DNA from: Rhizophagus clarus
Taxonomy: Eukaryota > Glomeromycota > Glomeromycetes > Glomerales > Glomeraceae
Assembly: GCA_015698045.1 (NCBI GenBank)
Contig: BLAL01000016.1
Coordinates: 310,001 to 374,000, forward strand
Direction of reading: 5' to 3'
Length of the DNA: 64,000 nucleotides
The first letter of the stretch is position 1; each line of letters opens with the position of its first letter. Of the stretch, positions 1 through 13,929 are shown piece after piece. Under the pieces are notes generated by a model, which saw only the letters and a list, made by a program, of their open reading frames with translations, was not told the DNA's origin and did not search any database. The position numbers were made by a program, and so were the translations under genes.

Positions 1-21
1 CACAAAAAAAAATTGCTAGAA

Positions 22-56
<35 letters not shown>

Positions 57-1504
57 AAAAAAAAAAATATCCTTTGATTCTGTTCAAATTCGATTCTATT
101 ATTAGGTAGTATCACCAGAAAAAAAATTATAAATAATTTTGAATTATAGTGTAATTTGTGTCCGTCTATATTAGGCAATATGATTGGCCATTATTAAGAG
201 CTTTTCCTGGTATATTTTCTAAATTGAGGTTGCACGAAAACGTAATTACTAAATTTCATCAAATAGTATCCAACCCCTATTGTGTTTCAAGCAATTTTTT
301 TTTTAGATTCTATATATAAATTTTTTTTTTTTGACGAGTACAAAATTCCATTTTTTTATTTTATATATATATTAAGCAAGTTATTGAAAAAAACTTACTT
401 AATTGGGAAAACTTGAGGTCTCTGACGTTAACCTTTTAACCTTTGAAAAGATTTGTTAAAGACAATTCTTATTCTTTTATAAAAAAACTTTTTCAAAAAT
501 ATTATATAAGTCATATAATACCGGGGTCCCTTTCTTAAATTATAATTTATTTTCCATACAGGGATCAAACAATGAACATTGTACCTTCTCAAGCCCTTCA
601 TAATGTTTTTCTTTTAAAAAAAAATATATATTCTAATAATCTTTATTTAGTTTAGTTCTTCGTTCACGTGGTCGATTAGTGATACGTGGCTTGTGTGGCT
701 AGTGTATTTGCCGAGAATGTTGGTTTTTATACTAAACAGTGAATTCGGTGCATTTTAAAATACCATTAAATCAAAACGTACACAAATGACTTTGTGACAA
801 GATTCTTATCACCAATATATATGATTATTGTGGTGATAACGTTTTCAATTATAAAGAATTTTAAAGTACCTTATTGATCTTCAAAATATACAATGATCAG
901 GGAACATCGAAGAATAATATTCACAGAATTTTAATATATAAAGAAGGTGAGTTGGATGAGATTTTTTCGTCGCAAGATTTTATTTCCTTGTTCATTGTCA
1001 ATAATCTTTTTTTTCTTTTTTTATTACAAATAAAAAAAAAAGTAAAGATTTTTTTTTTTTTTCTAATAAAAAAGAATTTAATTTTTTGTTAGAAGCGAAA
1101 AAAAAAGAAAGAAAAAAAATATAAAAATAAAAATAAAAAAAAAAAAAAAAAATTTTTTTTTTTTTAAAAAAAAAACTTGTTTAAAAGCAGAAAAAAAAAA
1201 AAGCCACTTATTATTATTACTGTTATTATTATTATTATTTTATCATACCTACCTTATCATCATCTTATCCAAACATTATAAAAGACTAGTTTTTTTTTTA
1301 CCTTTTTTTTTTTTCTTTATTATTATTATTATTATTTATTTATTTATTTTTCGACCGAAAAAAAAAAAAATTAACCTTTTTATATAATCAAGATCATTCA
1401 TATATAAACAGAACTTTTTTGTAAAAAGTTTTTACAAAAAAAAAAAAATTTTTTGATTTCTTTTCAACAATTTACATCAAAGATTTTTTTTTAACGTTAT
1501 CAAC
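1..1504. other. AT-rich upstream region of the bZIP gene
   Basis: No coding sequence is supported here. The stretch is dominated by A and T homopolymers, with ATT/TTA microsatellite tracts around 1206-1250 and 1318-1350. A 72-codon frame at 874-1092 is only a read through low-complexity sequence. The last few hundred bases before 1505 are T/A tracts that probably form the promoter and 5' leader of the bZIP gene. A CACGTG hexamer lies at 665-670. Confidence 0.6.
665..670. promoter_or_regulatory. CACGTG E-box/G-box upstream of the bZIP gene
   Basis: The palindrome CACGTG is seen at this position, with a related ACGTGGC about 22 bases downstream. CACGTG is the known core site of fungal bHLH factors such as Cbf1, which act with bZIP factors in sulfur metabolism. 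It is about 840 bases from the bZIP start codon, so a regulatory role is only a guess. Confidence 0.25.
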
Positions 1505-2362
1505 ATGTCAGTTGTAGCCAAAACTCCCGTTACCGTCGTTGCTGGTTCTCGCGGTTATCCGGAATATGATCATCGTCATTACTCTGCACAAATGTCAAAC
1601 TCTGAAAGTGGGAGTAGAATTAACATCCAAAATTTAATTAATGAACCGGTTGTTCGCAACGCTCATTCAATCGAACAATATCATCATTTCAATCATCATC
1701 ATCGTAATTCCGAATTTAATCAATATTCATCACAACATCAACATTCATTACCTCCTCAACAACATCAACATCAACATCATCAACATCAACATCAACACAA
1801 GTTACCAACTCCTATTACTTCACCAACATCCATTCCTATCGCTTCACCTTCTCTTGCACCAAATCAATCCTATAGCCCAACCAATTCGACACCATCAACA
1901 CCATCCGTTGCAAGCAGCAAATCGGATGATCAAAATTCATATATGACAACAATACAACCATCAGGAATGATTATGCCACTCTCTCTACAAGAACGTCGAG
2001 AGAGAAATAAGATTGCATCCGCTAAATACAGAGCAAAGAAACATAGACAAAATCAAGAAATGAGTACAACCATTGCCGAATTATCCGCCGAAAACAATGT
2101 TTTATTAAGACAAATTGAAGAAGTTAAAACTGAAAATTTGGAATTAAAAGAAACAATTGATAAACTTAAAAGCAAATTAGTAGAAGGAAAAATATTAAAA
2201 CGTTTAGGAAGAGGAGGTGCAAAATTAACACTTTCACCAACTTCAATGGCGGATGATGACTTGGACATAACTACAACTATTAGAAAAAATTCAACAAAAC
2301 GAGGAGGATTCAGCAGTCATGCAAAAGGAACTGGTCCTTCAACAAAAAGTTCTCGCAAGTAA
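1505..2362 (+). CDS. bZIP transcription factor
   Basis: Intronless 285-residue protein. The basic region lies near residues 162-182, with an RRERNKIASAKYRAKK core that matches the bZIP DNA-contact pattern N-x3-S-x2-(Y/F)-R. It is followed by a leucine zipper with hydrophobic heptads to about residue 230 (ELSAEN, LLRQIEE, LELKETI, LKSKL). The N-terminal half is low complexity, with His/Gln runs near residues 60-100 and a Ser/Thr/Pro-rich segment near 100-140, typical of a transactivation region. The C-terminal tail is Lys/Arg/Ser-rich. The basic region is closest in form to the fungal Cys3/MetR and ATF4-type group, but the target pathway cannot be set from sequence alone. The ATG at 1505 is the first in frame. 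The long flanking non-coding regions are notable. Confidence 0.9.
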   Translation: MSVVAKTPVTVVAGSRGYPEYDHRHYSAQMSNSESGSRINIQNLINEPVVRNAHSIEQYHHFNHHHRNSEFNQYSSQHQHSLPPQQHQHQHHQHQHQHKLPTPITSPTSIPIASPSLAPNQSYSPTNSTPSTPSVASSKSDDQNSYMTTIQPSGMIMPLSLQERRERNKIASAKYRAKKHRQNQEMSTTIAELSAENNVLLRQIEEVKTENLELKETIDKLKSKLVEGKILKRLGRGGAKLTLSPTSMADDDLDITTTIRKNSTKRGGFSSHAKGTGPSTKSSRK

Positions 2363-5300
2363 CTGCGCCATGTTATTATTATTATCATAGTTATTAAAAC
2401 ATTTATATATATATATATATATTATAATACTTATATTCATCATAACAACAATTCAAGATTTTTTTTTTTTAAGGTTTCCGAATTTCATAATATTAAATCA
2501 TCATTTTTTTCATGCTTTATATAGATTATATTTTCTACTTTTTCTTCCTTTTTTTTTTTCCTCCTTCTTTATTCATATTCATTTTCATCCCGTTTATCTT
2601 TCGTATAAAATGTAAAGATTATAAATATTTTTTTTTTTTTTTATTTTTATTTTTTGTACAGAATTTGTGCATATTTTTCTTCTTCCTTTTTATATATATA
2701 TATAGAAAACTATTATCATTTTTGGTTTATTTTTTGATTTTCTCGCGGGGTGGGCTTTCATTTATTATGATAAAATATATTAGTTGCAGGTTCACTATAG
2801 ATATAATTTACAGATAGTATTTCTTTCCCATTGTATCTACTAGAATTTAATTCTCTTTTCTTTCCTTTTTTTTTTTCTTTGATCCAACTTTTTTTGTAAA
2901 TTTTTTTTCCCCCGGAATGACACATTTTTAAGATTCTAATTATTTTAGAATTTTAGCTTTAAATATGGAATTTTTTTTTTTTCTTCCTTTTTCTTTTGTA
3001 ATTGATTTTTTTTTTTTTTCGAGTTTTTTACCTGTTTGTAATAACTTATAAATAAATAATGTTAATAGGATTTTTTTAAAATATATTTATAAGCAGTTTA
3101 TAGATGATTGATTGATAAGCTAACAAGAAAATTCTCAAACGACTTGTTCTCATATTAACAAAAGAGTTAAATAAACACATGTTACACGTTTTATTTAAAA
3201 TTTATATTGATATGAAAATTGACATCTTCCCCCCCCCCTTTTTTTTTTATTTAAACTAAATGTTTCGCGATTAAAAGTGGCATCATTTCACACCATATTC
3301 ACACAAAACCATGTTTTCTTGCATATTATGCAAGAAGTGTGGTAATCTGTGTAATCGTGTGGGTAGAGGTTTTTGTTGAGTGATACAATTTATTTACATT
3401 GGTGGTACCAGATGGAAAGAAAAAAAAGCCAGTTTTTTTTTATGTTTAGTTTATGGCTTTGCCACAACAATTCTTTTTTCAAAGTCAAGTTTAAAAGCAT
3501 GGTAACACCAGGTTATTAATAGATGATTACCGGCGTAGAATCGAGAAAGGAATAATCAAATGACTGCGCCAATTTAATTCTATAATTTTTTTTTTTTTTT
3601 TTGGGCAATCATAATGAAAAAGAACGGTACATCCGTAATAATTTCAAAAATGGTAATTAACCCTTTTTAATCAATGATATGCGAGAAATTTTAATTAAAA
3701 GGACAGATTTTTTTTTTTTATTGAAAAAATCCCTTTTGGAAAAATTTCCCAAAATCTTTTTGATTCAGAAAAAAAAATGGTTAAACCCAGTTTAGAACTT
3801 GATTAAATTCTTTGTGGATAATTTTAGATTACCAATGAGGTTTAGAATGTTTAAAACAAAAAGTGAACATCATATGAGACCATAAAAAAAAAAAAAAAAA
3901 AATGATAAAGTTTGATTAAGACTGTAATTATCTTACATTTAGATTACTTAAAAAATACGAAAAATTTTTTATTGAGTAAGACTTAATTGTAAAAGATGTG
4001 AAATGTAAGAGATAAAGTATGAGAATATAAATAATGAAATATAAGAGGTAAATAGAAAGAAATATTTTTTTTAAAAAAAAAAAAAGTTTTTTTTTTTTTT
4101 TCTCTGAGAAAACCTGTTTCCAGTTTGTTGTAAATTGAGGTGATACAATAATGAACAAGATGAAGTAATGATTAATCTAATATATATTATTACTTTAATA
4201 GCAAATAATCTTTAATGAATAACTTGATTTTAAACAAGTTTTAACCTCGGAGTTCGGGAAATATAGAAAATAATTAGAATGAGGGTAAAATCGTATAATA
4301 AATTATCTTTTATCAATCGCCGAAAAAAAAAAATAAAATTCCAACTCGGCTTATACATTTATATACATATATATATAATCGGTGGCTATGATAAAAAATT
4401 ATGTACAAATTGAGAATGATAAGCCTTAAATTTTTTTTGATTGAAATTTTCCAATCAAGTATATAATAAACAAAACACGTAATATATATTGTTTCGTGGC
4501 TTATTTTTTTTTGTTTTTTTTTCTTTCTCCCTTTTTTTTCTCCCCCCTTTTTTTCCCTGATTCCTTTTATGAAAAATGTTATTGAATTCGTTAGATTTGG
4601 TTTCGTTAAGCATTTCGCGTCATTTTTCTGCGTAAGAAATTATTAGATTTTAAAATGATATTACATATTAGGTTACAACTTCTTTGTCTAGGATGAAAAC
4701 TTGATTGTTATCGTGTTTAACGTTGAAAATCTCTTCTCATTCTCTTTCGCCTTTATTGGTTAACAGCAAATTCTTTTTAAAAAAAAAAAAAAATATTTAA
4801 ACATGTAATTTTTACTATAAATAAATATATCAGCGAATAAATTTATTCGTTTATAAATAAATATATTGCTTACACAAACATTAGATCATAAGCAACATTT
4901 CGCCGATTTTATCGTCATTCGGATATAGAATTCCAGAAAAGAAATAGCGTAAATCAATGAAATATTATTATTAAAAAAAAAAAAAACTTTGTTAGAGATA
5001 ACGTCGCGTAATTTTTGTTCCAATATCGCGTTGCATGAATTGAATAATGTTAAGATATTTTTAAACATACATGAATAAACATGACCATTATGTAGACCAT
5101 TAAACAATATTAAAAAGTTAAGCCACATTTGAAATCTGCGACCAAATTTAATTTTAATTCGTTCATATCATTTAATATAACTCGGAGTTCTAATTTTACC
5201 TTTATGGTCATTGTTATCCTCTAAACGTTTCTCCGTTCCTGCAGTACATAAATTAAATGATCATTATTATCTTGTCAACCTAACATGGACTTTATGCGTG

Positions 5301-5932
5301 ATCGTGACACACGATGTAATTTGCTTTTAGAAATGCGTAAATGTTTAAAAGGTTAAATCTTATAACAATGATAATTTTTATATAATTATTTAATTACAGT
5401 ATATTACCTATTTTAATTATTTCCTTGTAATGAATTATGATATTAAAGAGAGAACTATTTATAAAGTTGCATCAAAATATTTATTTGTATAAAACTCTCT
5501 TTTAACCATGCGGATTTTATTTAAATTATCTATAATAGGAAATTAATTCTATTTCTAAATTATTGTTGTTTCCTTAATTTTGATTCGTTTACGTAGAATA
5601 ATAATTTAAATTTGATGAATTATTAATGTTAACGGTTAAACTTATTGTAGTTCATTGATGAATTATGTCAATTACAAAGACAATATATCATTTAGAACAA
5701 AGAATTTTTGTAAGAACAATTTCTTTTTTCTTTAAAAGGTTTGTCCCATGAATTTACTCTTTAATTTGTTCATTGTAACAATGAATTTTTTTTTTTCAGT
5801 ATTTTTTAAATTCTAATTCGTTTCTAAAAAAAAATGAAAAAAAAAAAATCATTTCCAAATTTTCATGAATTCGAGTAAACAAATTTCCTTGTAATTTCTT
5901 ATATATATATATATATTTTTATTAATTAAATT

Positions 5933-6230
5933 GTTGTTTGCCATTTATGGAAATTTCTGGATTTTTTTTTTGGATTTTACAATTTTTTTTTTGAATATCG
6001 TAGCCAAATTTCTTTAATTGGTTCATGTTAGCCTGCGGTGGCTTGGTTTTTTCATCACTTTTAATTTTAAATTTTTTCATAGATTCGAAGTAAATATAAA
6101 CAAGCTTTATTTTTTATCACCTTTTAAATTAAAAATATTGTTGGCCATTTATGGAAATTTCTGAAATTTTTGGATTTTACAAATTTTTTTTGAATATTGT
6201 AAATGGTTCGTATTAAACTTTGGAGGCTTA
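5933..6230. repeat. Imperfect direct repeat, about 205-base period
   Basis: A segment beginning GCCATTTATGGAAATTTCTG at about 5940 recurs at about 6147. Both copies are followed by GGATTTTACAA, a T run and GAATAT(C/T)GTA, and then a G-rich GGTGGCTTGG or GGAGGCTTAA tail. It looks like an old tandem duplication of non-coding DNA. Confidence 0.55.
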
Positions 6231-6962
6231 ACGGGTAAAGCCATATAATTAGAAACCAATTTATTTATGGGACCCAAACAAATTTTGTTACCCTATAATA
6301 ATTAATTTCGACTTGATGTATATATGTTTTTTTTTTATTGAAGTCTTTATATGACGCAAAAGGGATTTCGTTGCTGCGGCAATTGGTGTAATGTAACATC
6401 ACGTGGACAAATGAGTGTGGTGAAACGATATTCCAAAAATTCGGATAATTTACAAATAGGAATGGAATGTTATCATTTGATGAATTTAAAAAAAAAAAAA
6501 TATACCATTTTAGTGTAGCTATTTAAACCCTTTATAACATCAGTTTAAGAAAAATAATGAAACATGAAACATACAAATAGACTCCTCCTTACATATCTTT
6601 TTTTTTTTGTCTTGATTAACTTGATTAACTTTATTAAATAATGATAAATAATGATTATATATATATATATATATATATTTTATATATATGGCGTATATGT
6701 ATCGATATATATGGTACACCTCTAAAATGCTATTTTATATTTTATTTATATATATATATTATAATTTAACTTATAATTTATAATTTATTATATTTAAAAT
6801 TTTCGAGTGATCTGCTTAATAATAGTGATCGACTTTAACGTCTTATCATCTTTATTCTATGACTGTTTATATGCGTGATATAAACTTTTTTAGCATAATT
6901 ATGATGCATATTATAATAACGGTTTCAGTAAAATGTTTCGCGTTTGCGTAAAAAGAACGAAA

Positions 6963-6966
<4 letters not shown>

Positions 6967-6998
<32 letters not shown>

Positions 6999-7025
6999 TA
7001 AATAAATAAATAAATAAATAAATAA
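6967..7025. repeat. (AAT)n followed by (AAAT)n microsatellite
   Basis: About ten ATA/AAT trinucleotides run directly into about nine AAAT tetranucleotides. A simple-sequence tract with no gene attached. Confidence 0.9.
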
Positions 7026-8269
7026 AGTGATGTTATCGTTAAATCACTTCTAAAGTGATATGAGAACCCTTTTAGATGTTATATCAATGACATGCATTGA
7101 CGCAAATAATATGAAAATGACGTAATGACCTAGAAACTTAACTTTATTAATTATTACAATAAAAAAAAAAACGCGGTATAAGTTTTCTATTTATAAAAAA
7201 TTAATATAAATGGAATTACTTTTCCAAAGTAATTGTTCATTTAGGTATTATTGAGTGAATATTATTATTAATTATTAATAAGAAATTTTCCTTTTCTTTC
7301 TTTTTTTTTTTCGGGAACCTCGATTTATGAAATTTTTTTTTTTTTTTTTTTTCTCTTGGTATTTTTCGATTTAATCAAATTAGGAAAATTATATAATGAA
7401 TTACAAAAAAAAAATAAATAACCTATATTAGTAATGAATTTGCAATATATGCTTAAATTTAAAATATGTTACACGTGGCAGAAAATTATTATTGGATAAA
7501 ATAAAGATTATCGAGATGTTAGATTATGAATTACTTCTTAAGTATCTATAGGAATATTATAATAAAATTAACTCTAATTACACTTTATTCCTAATTTATA
7601 TTGGTCACTTTCAAACATTTCTAAAAACAACAATATAGTATCAATTTTAATACCGTCCGTTGGCGCCAAATGAATTTTTCAAACTTGACCAAGTTAATGA
7701 TTTTCCGTTATATTATATTATGTTGAACTTTCCATATAAGTTAATTCCGTACACACGTGTAACATAGTGTTGCGCGACTGATAAATTTCGTTTATTAATA
7801 AACATTAATAAACACTTTAAAAGATGAATGACGTGTGGTCATTATTAAAAATAGCTTATAGCAAAGAGGGCAATATAATACCTTGTATGTCAGTTATTTA
7901 CGTTCATCAATTTGGACTTTCATTTACTAATTAAGAAATGAAAGAAAGAGATCATTTCCATTGTCTTGACCTTTATTTTGCGACAAATTGACCATTAACG
8001 CGACTATAACAAGTTATCATGACAAATGTTTTTTTTTTCCTGAATCTATGTTTCAAATTGGTTGAGAAAGATTTTTCGGTCTTGGGCGCAAAAAAGTCCG
8101 AAAAATCAACGTGTCATGGGGTATCATTTATTATTATGACATCATCGGAGTTCTTTCTCCGCATTTAACTAACAACGGTAAAAATTGAATTTTTTTCGTT
8201 CACGTTATTTTAGTTTTTCTCGTTTTTTACATTATTCAAAAGCTCTTTCCCGATACAACTAAGTGAGTT

Positions 8270-8400
8270 GACCCCTGTTATAATGATTGCTCAATTTTTA
8301 TGTCATAGGTTGTTCTGATAAACAAGGAGTATACTTACGAATTAGCCCTGTTATAATTATAATGAGCGAATACTCAATTTTTATGTCTTAGGTTGATTGC
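8270..8400. repeat. Imperfect tandem duplication, about 75-base unit
   Basis: CCCTGTTATAAT and CTCAATTTTTATGTC(A/T)TAGGTTG occur twice in the same order, at about 8273-8312 and 8346-8395. No coding sequence is involved. Confidence 0.6.
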
Positions 8401-11400
8401 CTTATTCGAATCTAAACCCGAGTCTAGTTTGTTTTTAGAATAATTGATATTAAGTGATATGGTGAGATACATTTTTTTTATTTTTTTTGATATAATCGAT
8501 TTTATTTTTGAATAAAAGTTCACTAAAGTAATTTAAACGTACAACATTCTCTGATGGCGCGTAGAGATTCGTCCAACTCTTCTTCATACGAATGTTTTAG
8601 GAAAATTCGAATTTTCGGAGTTTTCCCCATACAAAGAATTTATTTTGAAAATAAATACTTTTAAAGAATTTAAATAAACAAAATACTGTATGATAATTCA
8701 TTCAGATTAGTGTTATCAATCTATTTCATGTTTTCATAGTTTCATTATGTCAAAGAAATCAAATAAAATAAGTTGTAAAATGCGAGATTTGAAACGTTTA
8801 AGTTCATTCTATTTACCAAGAAAGTAATTTTAAAAGGGTTCATTTGGCTTTATTTAATCCTAATTTGTAAATTTCGAATGCTTTGTTTTAAATATGATAG
8901 ATAATGAATAATAATATAAATAAATAAAATACTGTATATTTTACTTACTTTTACGTTAAACGCGCATATGTAACAAAAGATGTGTAACATGAATGTTTTA
9001 CTGGGGGTAGTGATCACCATAAACTTTACAAAGCTCCCCAAGAAAAAAAAAATTACGTACGTCATCGATCTATTACGAATTCATTGTACGCAATCATGTT
9101 AGGTTTCTTCCGGAAATATATATGTCAAATAAGACCGGTAGAATATAAACTCTTCTTCCTATTCCATAAGAAATTTCTTTTTCAGGGATTTTTTAACTTA
9201 AAAAATTGTTCCGTTTTATTTTTCCTATTATTATTATGATCACTATGAAATCAGAACTTTATATTCTCTTATAGAATTACCATATTTGTTCCGTCAATAA
9301 TTATCAGAATGGGTTCATAGAATTTGTGTAATTTCATTAATAGGTGGAAATCAAAAAATCCTATTTTATACATGAATAATAAAATTTTCCATTTTTGGTA
9401 ATCAAAAAAATTTAATTCATTTTTGGGTACACATTTTCCACCCCTACAAGTTAAAATTTTACGGTATAGTATCCGTCAATAAAAAACAATCATTATTTAA
9501 TAAAAATAGAAAATTACATTATTTCATGTCAAATGTTATTTTGACATAGATTAAGTTCCTAATAAAGCGTTATCGGTCAAAATCGGCCGTTGAAAGATAC
9601 TATATATGTCAACATGAAAATCTGTGGCTTTTTGTGATGATGGTTTAGATACAATAGATTAATAGAGTGAATAGAGTGAATTGAACGCAAAAAATTCACT
9701 TTATCGGATATTACTTTTATTAAACAATTCAAGTTCATCACATTATGTGATTTTGTGAAATTTGAAAGAATCACCCTTGAATAAAAAGAAAGAAAACAAA
9801 AGACGCCAATTGCATAAATTTAATATTTTAAATAAAAGTAGTTTTGACATAATTCTTATTATTTCTTTTTTTTCGCACGCGCGTTTCTTTTTTGTTTCAA
9901 AATCAAAATTCGGGTTTAGGCGTTTTTCTTACATGCAGATGAACGAACTATGCAGAAAAATAGAAATAATTTGTTTCTCTTGTATAGTTAATCATTTTTA
10001 TTTTCTCTTTGTAAAGAAAACATACCAACGAATTTTATTACATACATACCTGTATGATTATTATCTGATCAATAAACTATAACCGTAAAAAAAAAAATTT
10101 TTCAATCGGATTATTACGAAAAGAGATTACGAATAGAGATTACAAAAAAAAAAAAAAAATCATTTCATGTATTTATGTGAAAAAATTTAATAACATTCCG
10201 GAATATTCTCATAACTCCGATATCAGATAATCCGGAATTAATGAACTCTTAATTTAAAAGCTTAAAAAATATTCCGGAGTAAAATTCGAATTCTTTCAAC
10301 TCCGACATTAATTTAAATTTAATGACGAGAAAAAATTTTTGGTAACATATTAACATATTTGAATATACAATATTTGACCAGTAAGTAAAACACTTTTGTG
10401 ACTGTTGTGTTTAATTATTTACATTTAAAATGAATTCAAGTCATAGATATCTTTCGGATTTTAGCGAGCGATAATAAAAGGAATTCTAATTAATTATTTC
10501 GGTTTTATCGGTAATTCGGTATTATCGGTATTATCGACCATTTTAAATGATCATTCATGTAAAATAATTGCATCTATGACGAGATTGCAAAAATAGAAAA
10601 GAAGTCCACGCAAGATTAAGTTCAAATTTTGTTTATACTGAACTCACAAAGGCAAGCGCCTATGTTTCAATTATAATAAATTCAAGTGACATATCACATA
10701 TATGATGCAGAAAGAAAGACTTAGACAAGCATTTAAACAGTTAAGACACCATTGATTAAATTAACATTCCAAAGAATTAACTAATTACGTTATTCCCTGT
10801 AATTCATAAATAATAAATTATATACTGAATATATAATTATATACTGAATATATAAATCAAATAAATCAAATAAGAAAAATTCCATGATAATTTAATTTTA
10901 TTTTTATGATTTCTTTATCGAGAATGACAATTATGAATGATTCATTTTTTAAAATTTCATTTAAAATGTTAAATTCATATGTTACAGTTAATTGCAGTTG
11001 AATTCATGCAATTTAACCGAGAGTTTTATACGAATCTTTAAGAAGTTTCGAAGGAATGTGTTTCACTTTTAATTGGTTAACGGCAATGATAATTCGGGCC
11101 AGCATTATATAAACTTGCAATTTATCCATGATCAAAATTAAAAATTAATTTCAGATGCATATTTTTGTAAACTATAATTTACTATTTAAAAACACATTGT
11201 ACAAAGTTGTCTTTGAAATTCTGATACATTTGCTGTTAAATTTGAAAAGATTATATCATCGCTACTCACATGTTAGAATTGCCCATCAAATTTAATCGTG
11301 TTATACGTTATCACCAAGGAAGTATTATCAGGAGAAATTCAGCGCCAAAGATATAGAAGACTTATATCGGCCAATCACAAAGGATACAGTCAAATACCTT

Positions 11401-11504
11401 TGCAAATAAACGATCCGTTTAAATATCGAAATAGATCGATCTTTTATTAAATACTGATTTTTTATGATCAATATGTAGTAAGTAGTATGGATGATTATGA
11501 TCAG

Positions 11505-11815
11505 TGATGGACATTGGAAGTTGGAAGCATTCTTGGACTTCCAATTCTTCCAATTCCAATGATATTTCCAATTGTTATTGGAAGATTCCAATACACGTAG
11601 AAATATATAACTTTTATATTTAGTGAGAATTGGAAGTACTTTTGGACTTCCAATTCTTCCAATTCCAATGATATTTCCAATTGTTGTTGGAAAATTCCAA
11701 TGCACATAGAAATATATAACTTTTAGTGAGAATTGGAAGTACTTTTGGACTTCCAATTCTTCCAAATTCCAATTCCAAACAATATTTCCAATTTCAATAA
11801 AGGTTATTGGAAACC
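11505..11815. repeat. Tandem minisatellite rich in TTCCAAT/ATTGGAA
   Basis: About two and a half copies of a roughly 125-base unit. Each has an inverted pair made of GAATTGGAAGTA, CTTTTGGA and CTTCCAATTC, then CCAATTCCAATGATATTTCC, then a spacer with GAAATATATAACTTTTA. The unit is internally built from a 6-7 base TTCCAAT motif in both orientations, so each copy can fold into a hairpin. Frames across it translate to repetitive peptides and are not treated as genes. Confidence 0.8.
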
Positions 11816-13929
11816 ATCATTGTAAAATTTATGATGATTCAATCTTGGTTGTAAATTTTCCGAACTAGATTTAAATTTCTAACTTTATTACGGTATTACG
11901 CGCATTAGATCATTTACTCATACATTTTTTTGTTAATGTCTAAAGAAGATTTTAAATTGTTGGTAATTTTGTTGTTGGTAAAAGTGTGATGAAAAACTTG
12001 AACGTACAGTATGTAATTGTAATAAACGTAATCCGTAGTTTGCTTCTATTATAGTAAAATGATCTTACACTTAATTTGATTACGACTGATATGACTGCTA
12101 GTGTCAACTTGCAATGAGGTTGGATCATTAGCACGACGAAAGATTAACCATCGTAAATAATAAGTAAAGGATTATTAATGAGATCTTTATTCAAGATTAA
12201 TTTATTCCCGTGAACCATTAAGCTATACGTATAAACGAAATATAAATCAACATTCAAAGATTTATTGGCTATTGCAAGTAATCTAATCAGATTACAAGAT
12301 TACGATAAAAAGAATATTATCATCATGAATTAATTATTGGGAGATTTTGATTTTAATCAGCATCTTAAGCAATCGATTGGAATTTCAGCGTTTCAACTAA
12401 TCACAACATAAAAATCTGTAATCACATATTATACAGCCTCTAGCATGATTAAATATAATAGATTATCTTTAGACATTCTTAAAATGTGTAGATTATCATT
12501 TCAATACATGATTCTTTTATTTCAACAAACAACCTCTCCATCATCAGTACTTTTTTCTATTGGAAACAAGTTTGTTTAACAAATTGCTTACATTAACCAG
12601 GGAATAAACGATAAGTGATTCTTAAGGAAATCAACTAACAACTTAATTAATAAAGTGTATATGTATTAAACAAACCAAAAAAAAAACACATGAGCAATGG
12701 AAATCAAAGATAACTATAAATATTCTTCCTCTTCAACCACTTCTCAGAAGCACTTTTGCCCCTCAAAGAAAACAAGAAGCTACAATTACGTAAATACATA
12801 TCGATTGGATTAATAATGAGTGATTGCACAATATTTATCAAAAGAAAGAAAATTTCAACTCTAAATAAACTAAATTCTAATCTTTTACAGAAAAGACCAT
12901 AATTTACCTGTTACGCGCTGCCTGAACTAACATAATTTGCCGTTCTGTTGGTTACATCACTCGTCCAGCGAGAAAAGTTTTCAAGAAATTGACTAAATTA
13001 AAAACTTCAAATTGTAATATGATCGTATCTGCACTCAAACGACGCAAAATTTTTTTCAAATTTGGCATACTCCAAATACCTGATTACTTGGAAAGATTAA
13101 TTCGCAACTTATAATTCCTATAATTCCGATACCAAAGCCAATGACTGTTATTATAGAACAATTTTATTTTTTGCTGATTCTATACATGGGGGCGTAATTA
13201 TTCCAGTTAATTCGGCATTACGGTGGCGTAATGGTGAAATATATTATCAAATTTTTGTTCCAAGATTCTAATATTACACCAGCATTACACCGAATTGGTG
13301 GAAGATATTCTTATAATAGAAAGTGATTTTGTATGTGTCGTAATATTTTGGCAAGGCTTGAACCTAATTCATCCCCGTGTACAGCTGAAACTCAATTTGT
13401 ACATTGGTATCCTGCTGGGAATACTCGAGAATACACCATAATTGAAAGTCTTTAATCTATGACGAGAATTGTCTAATTTTGTTCTAAACACCGATCAAAG
13501 TATCTGGTGTTAGCAGTTTACGAAAGAAAATTTATTTTTTCACGTAAAGTCGCGATGAATAATTTGTTATGTCACGAACTCCTTACTGGCCTAAATGGAA
13601 TTTTGAGATTCATAGTTTTTTATGATGCACGTCAAACTTTCGATTTAGCATAGCAACATTATTGTTGCACGAATATCACGCATTCTGTGTAAAAGTACTA
13701 CTACTTGTACAACTATATAAATTTCACGAAATTTAGTCGCAAATTTTTTTTAAAAAATTTCTTTCCTACTTCATACTTTTTTTTTAAAAAAAAAAAACTT
13801 TTTTTTTTTTTTAGAAGAAACATTTCTATTTAAAAATGAGGAATAATATACAGTGAATTTACTTGTTTATATCATCGAATGCCTTTTTTTAAAGACTGAT
13901 CAAGTTCAGTAATAATGATTACATAAAAA

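Larger units (their letters stand above)
2363..13860. other. Gene-free AT-rich intergenic region of 11.5 kb
   Basis: I found no convincing coding region, tRNA or transposon open frame over this span on either strand. The short frames that exist are low-complexity or A/T-driven. The sequence holds homopolymers, (AT)n near 6658-6680, trinucleotide and tetranucleotide tracts near 6967-7025, and a few imperfect direct repeats listed separately. The first few hundred bases presumably include the 3' end of the bZIP transcript. Confidence 0.6.

Noticed and set aside
874-1092. 72-codon open frame upstream of the bZIP gene
   Set aside because: It ends in long Phe/Lys/Leu runs produced by T and A homopolymers and has no homology-like pattern.
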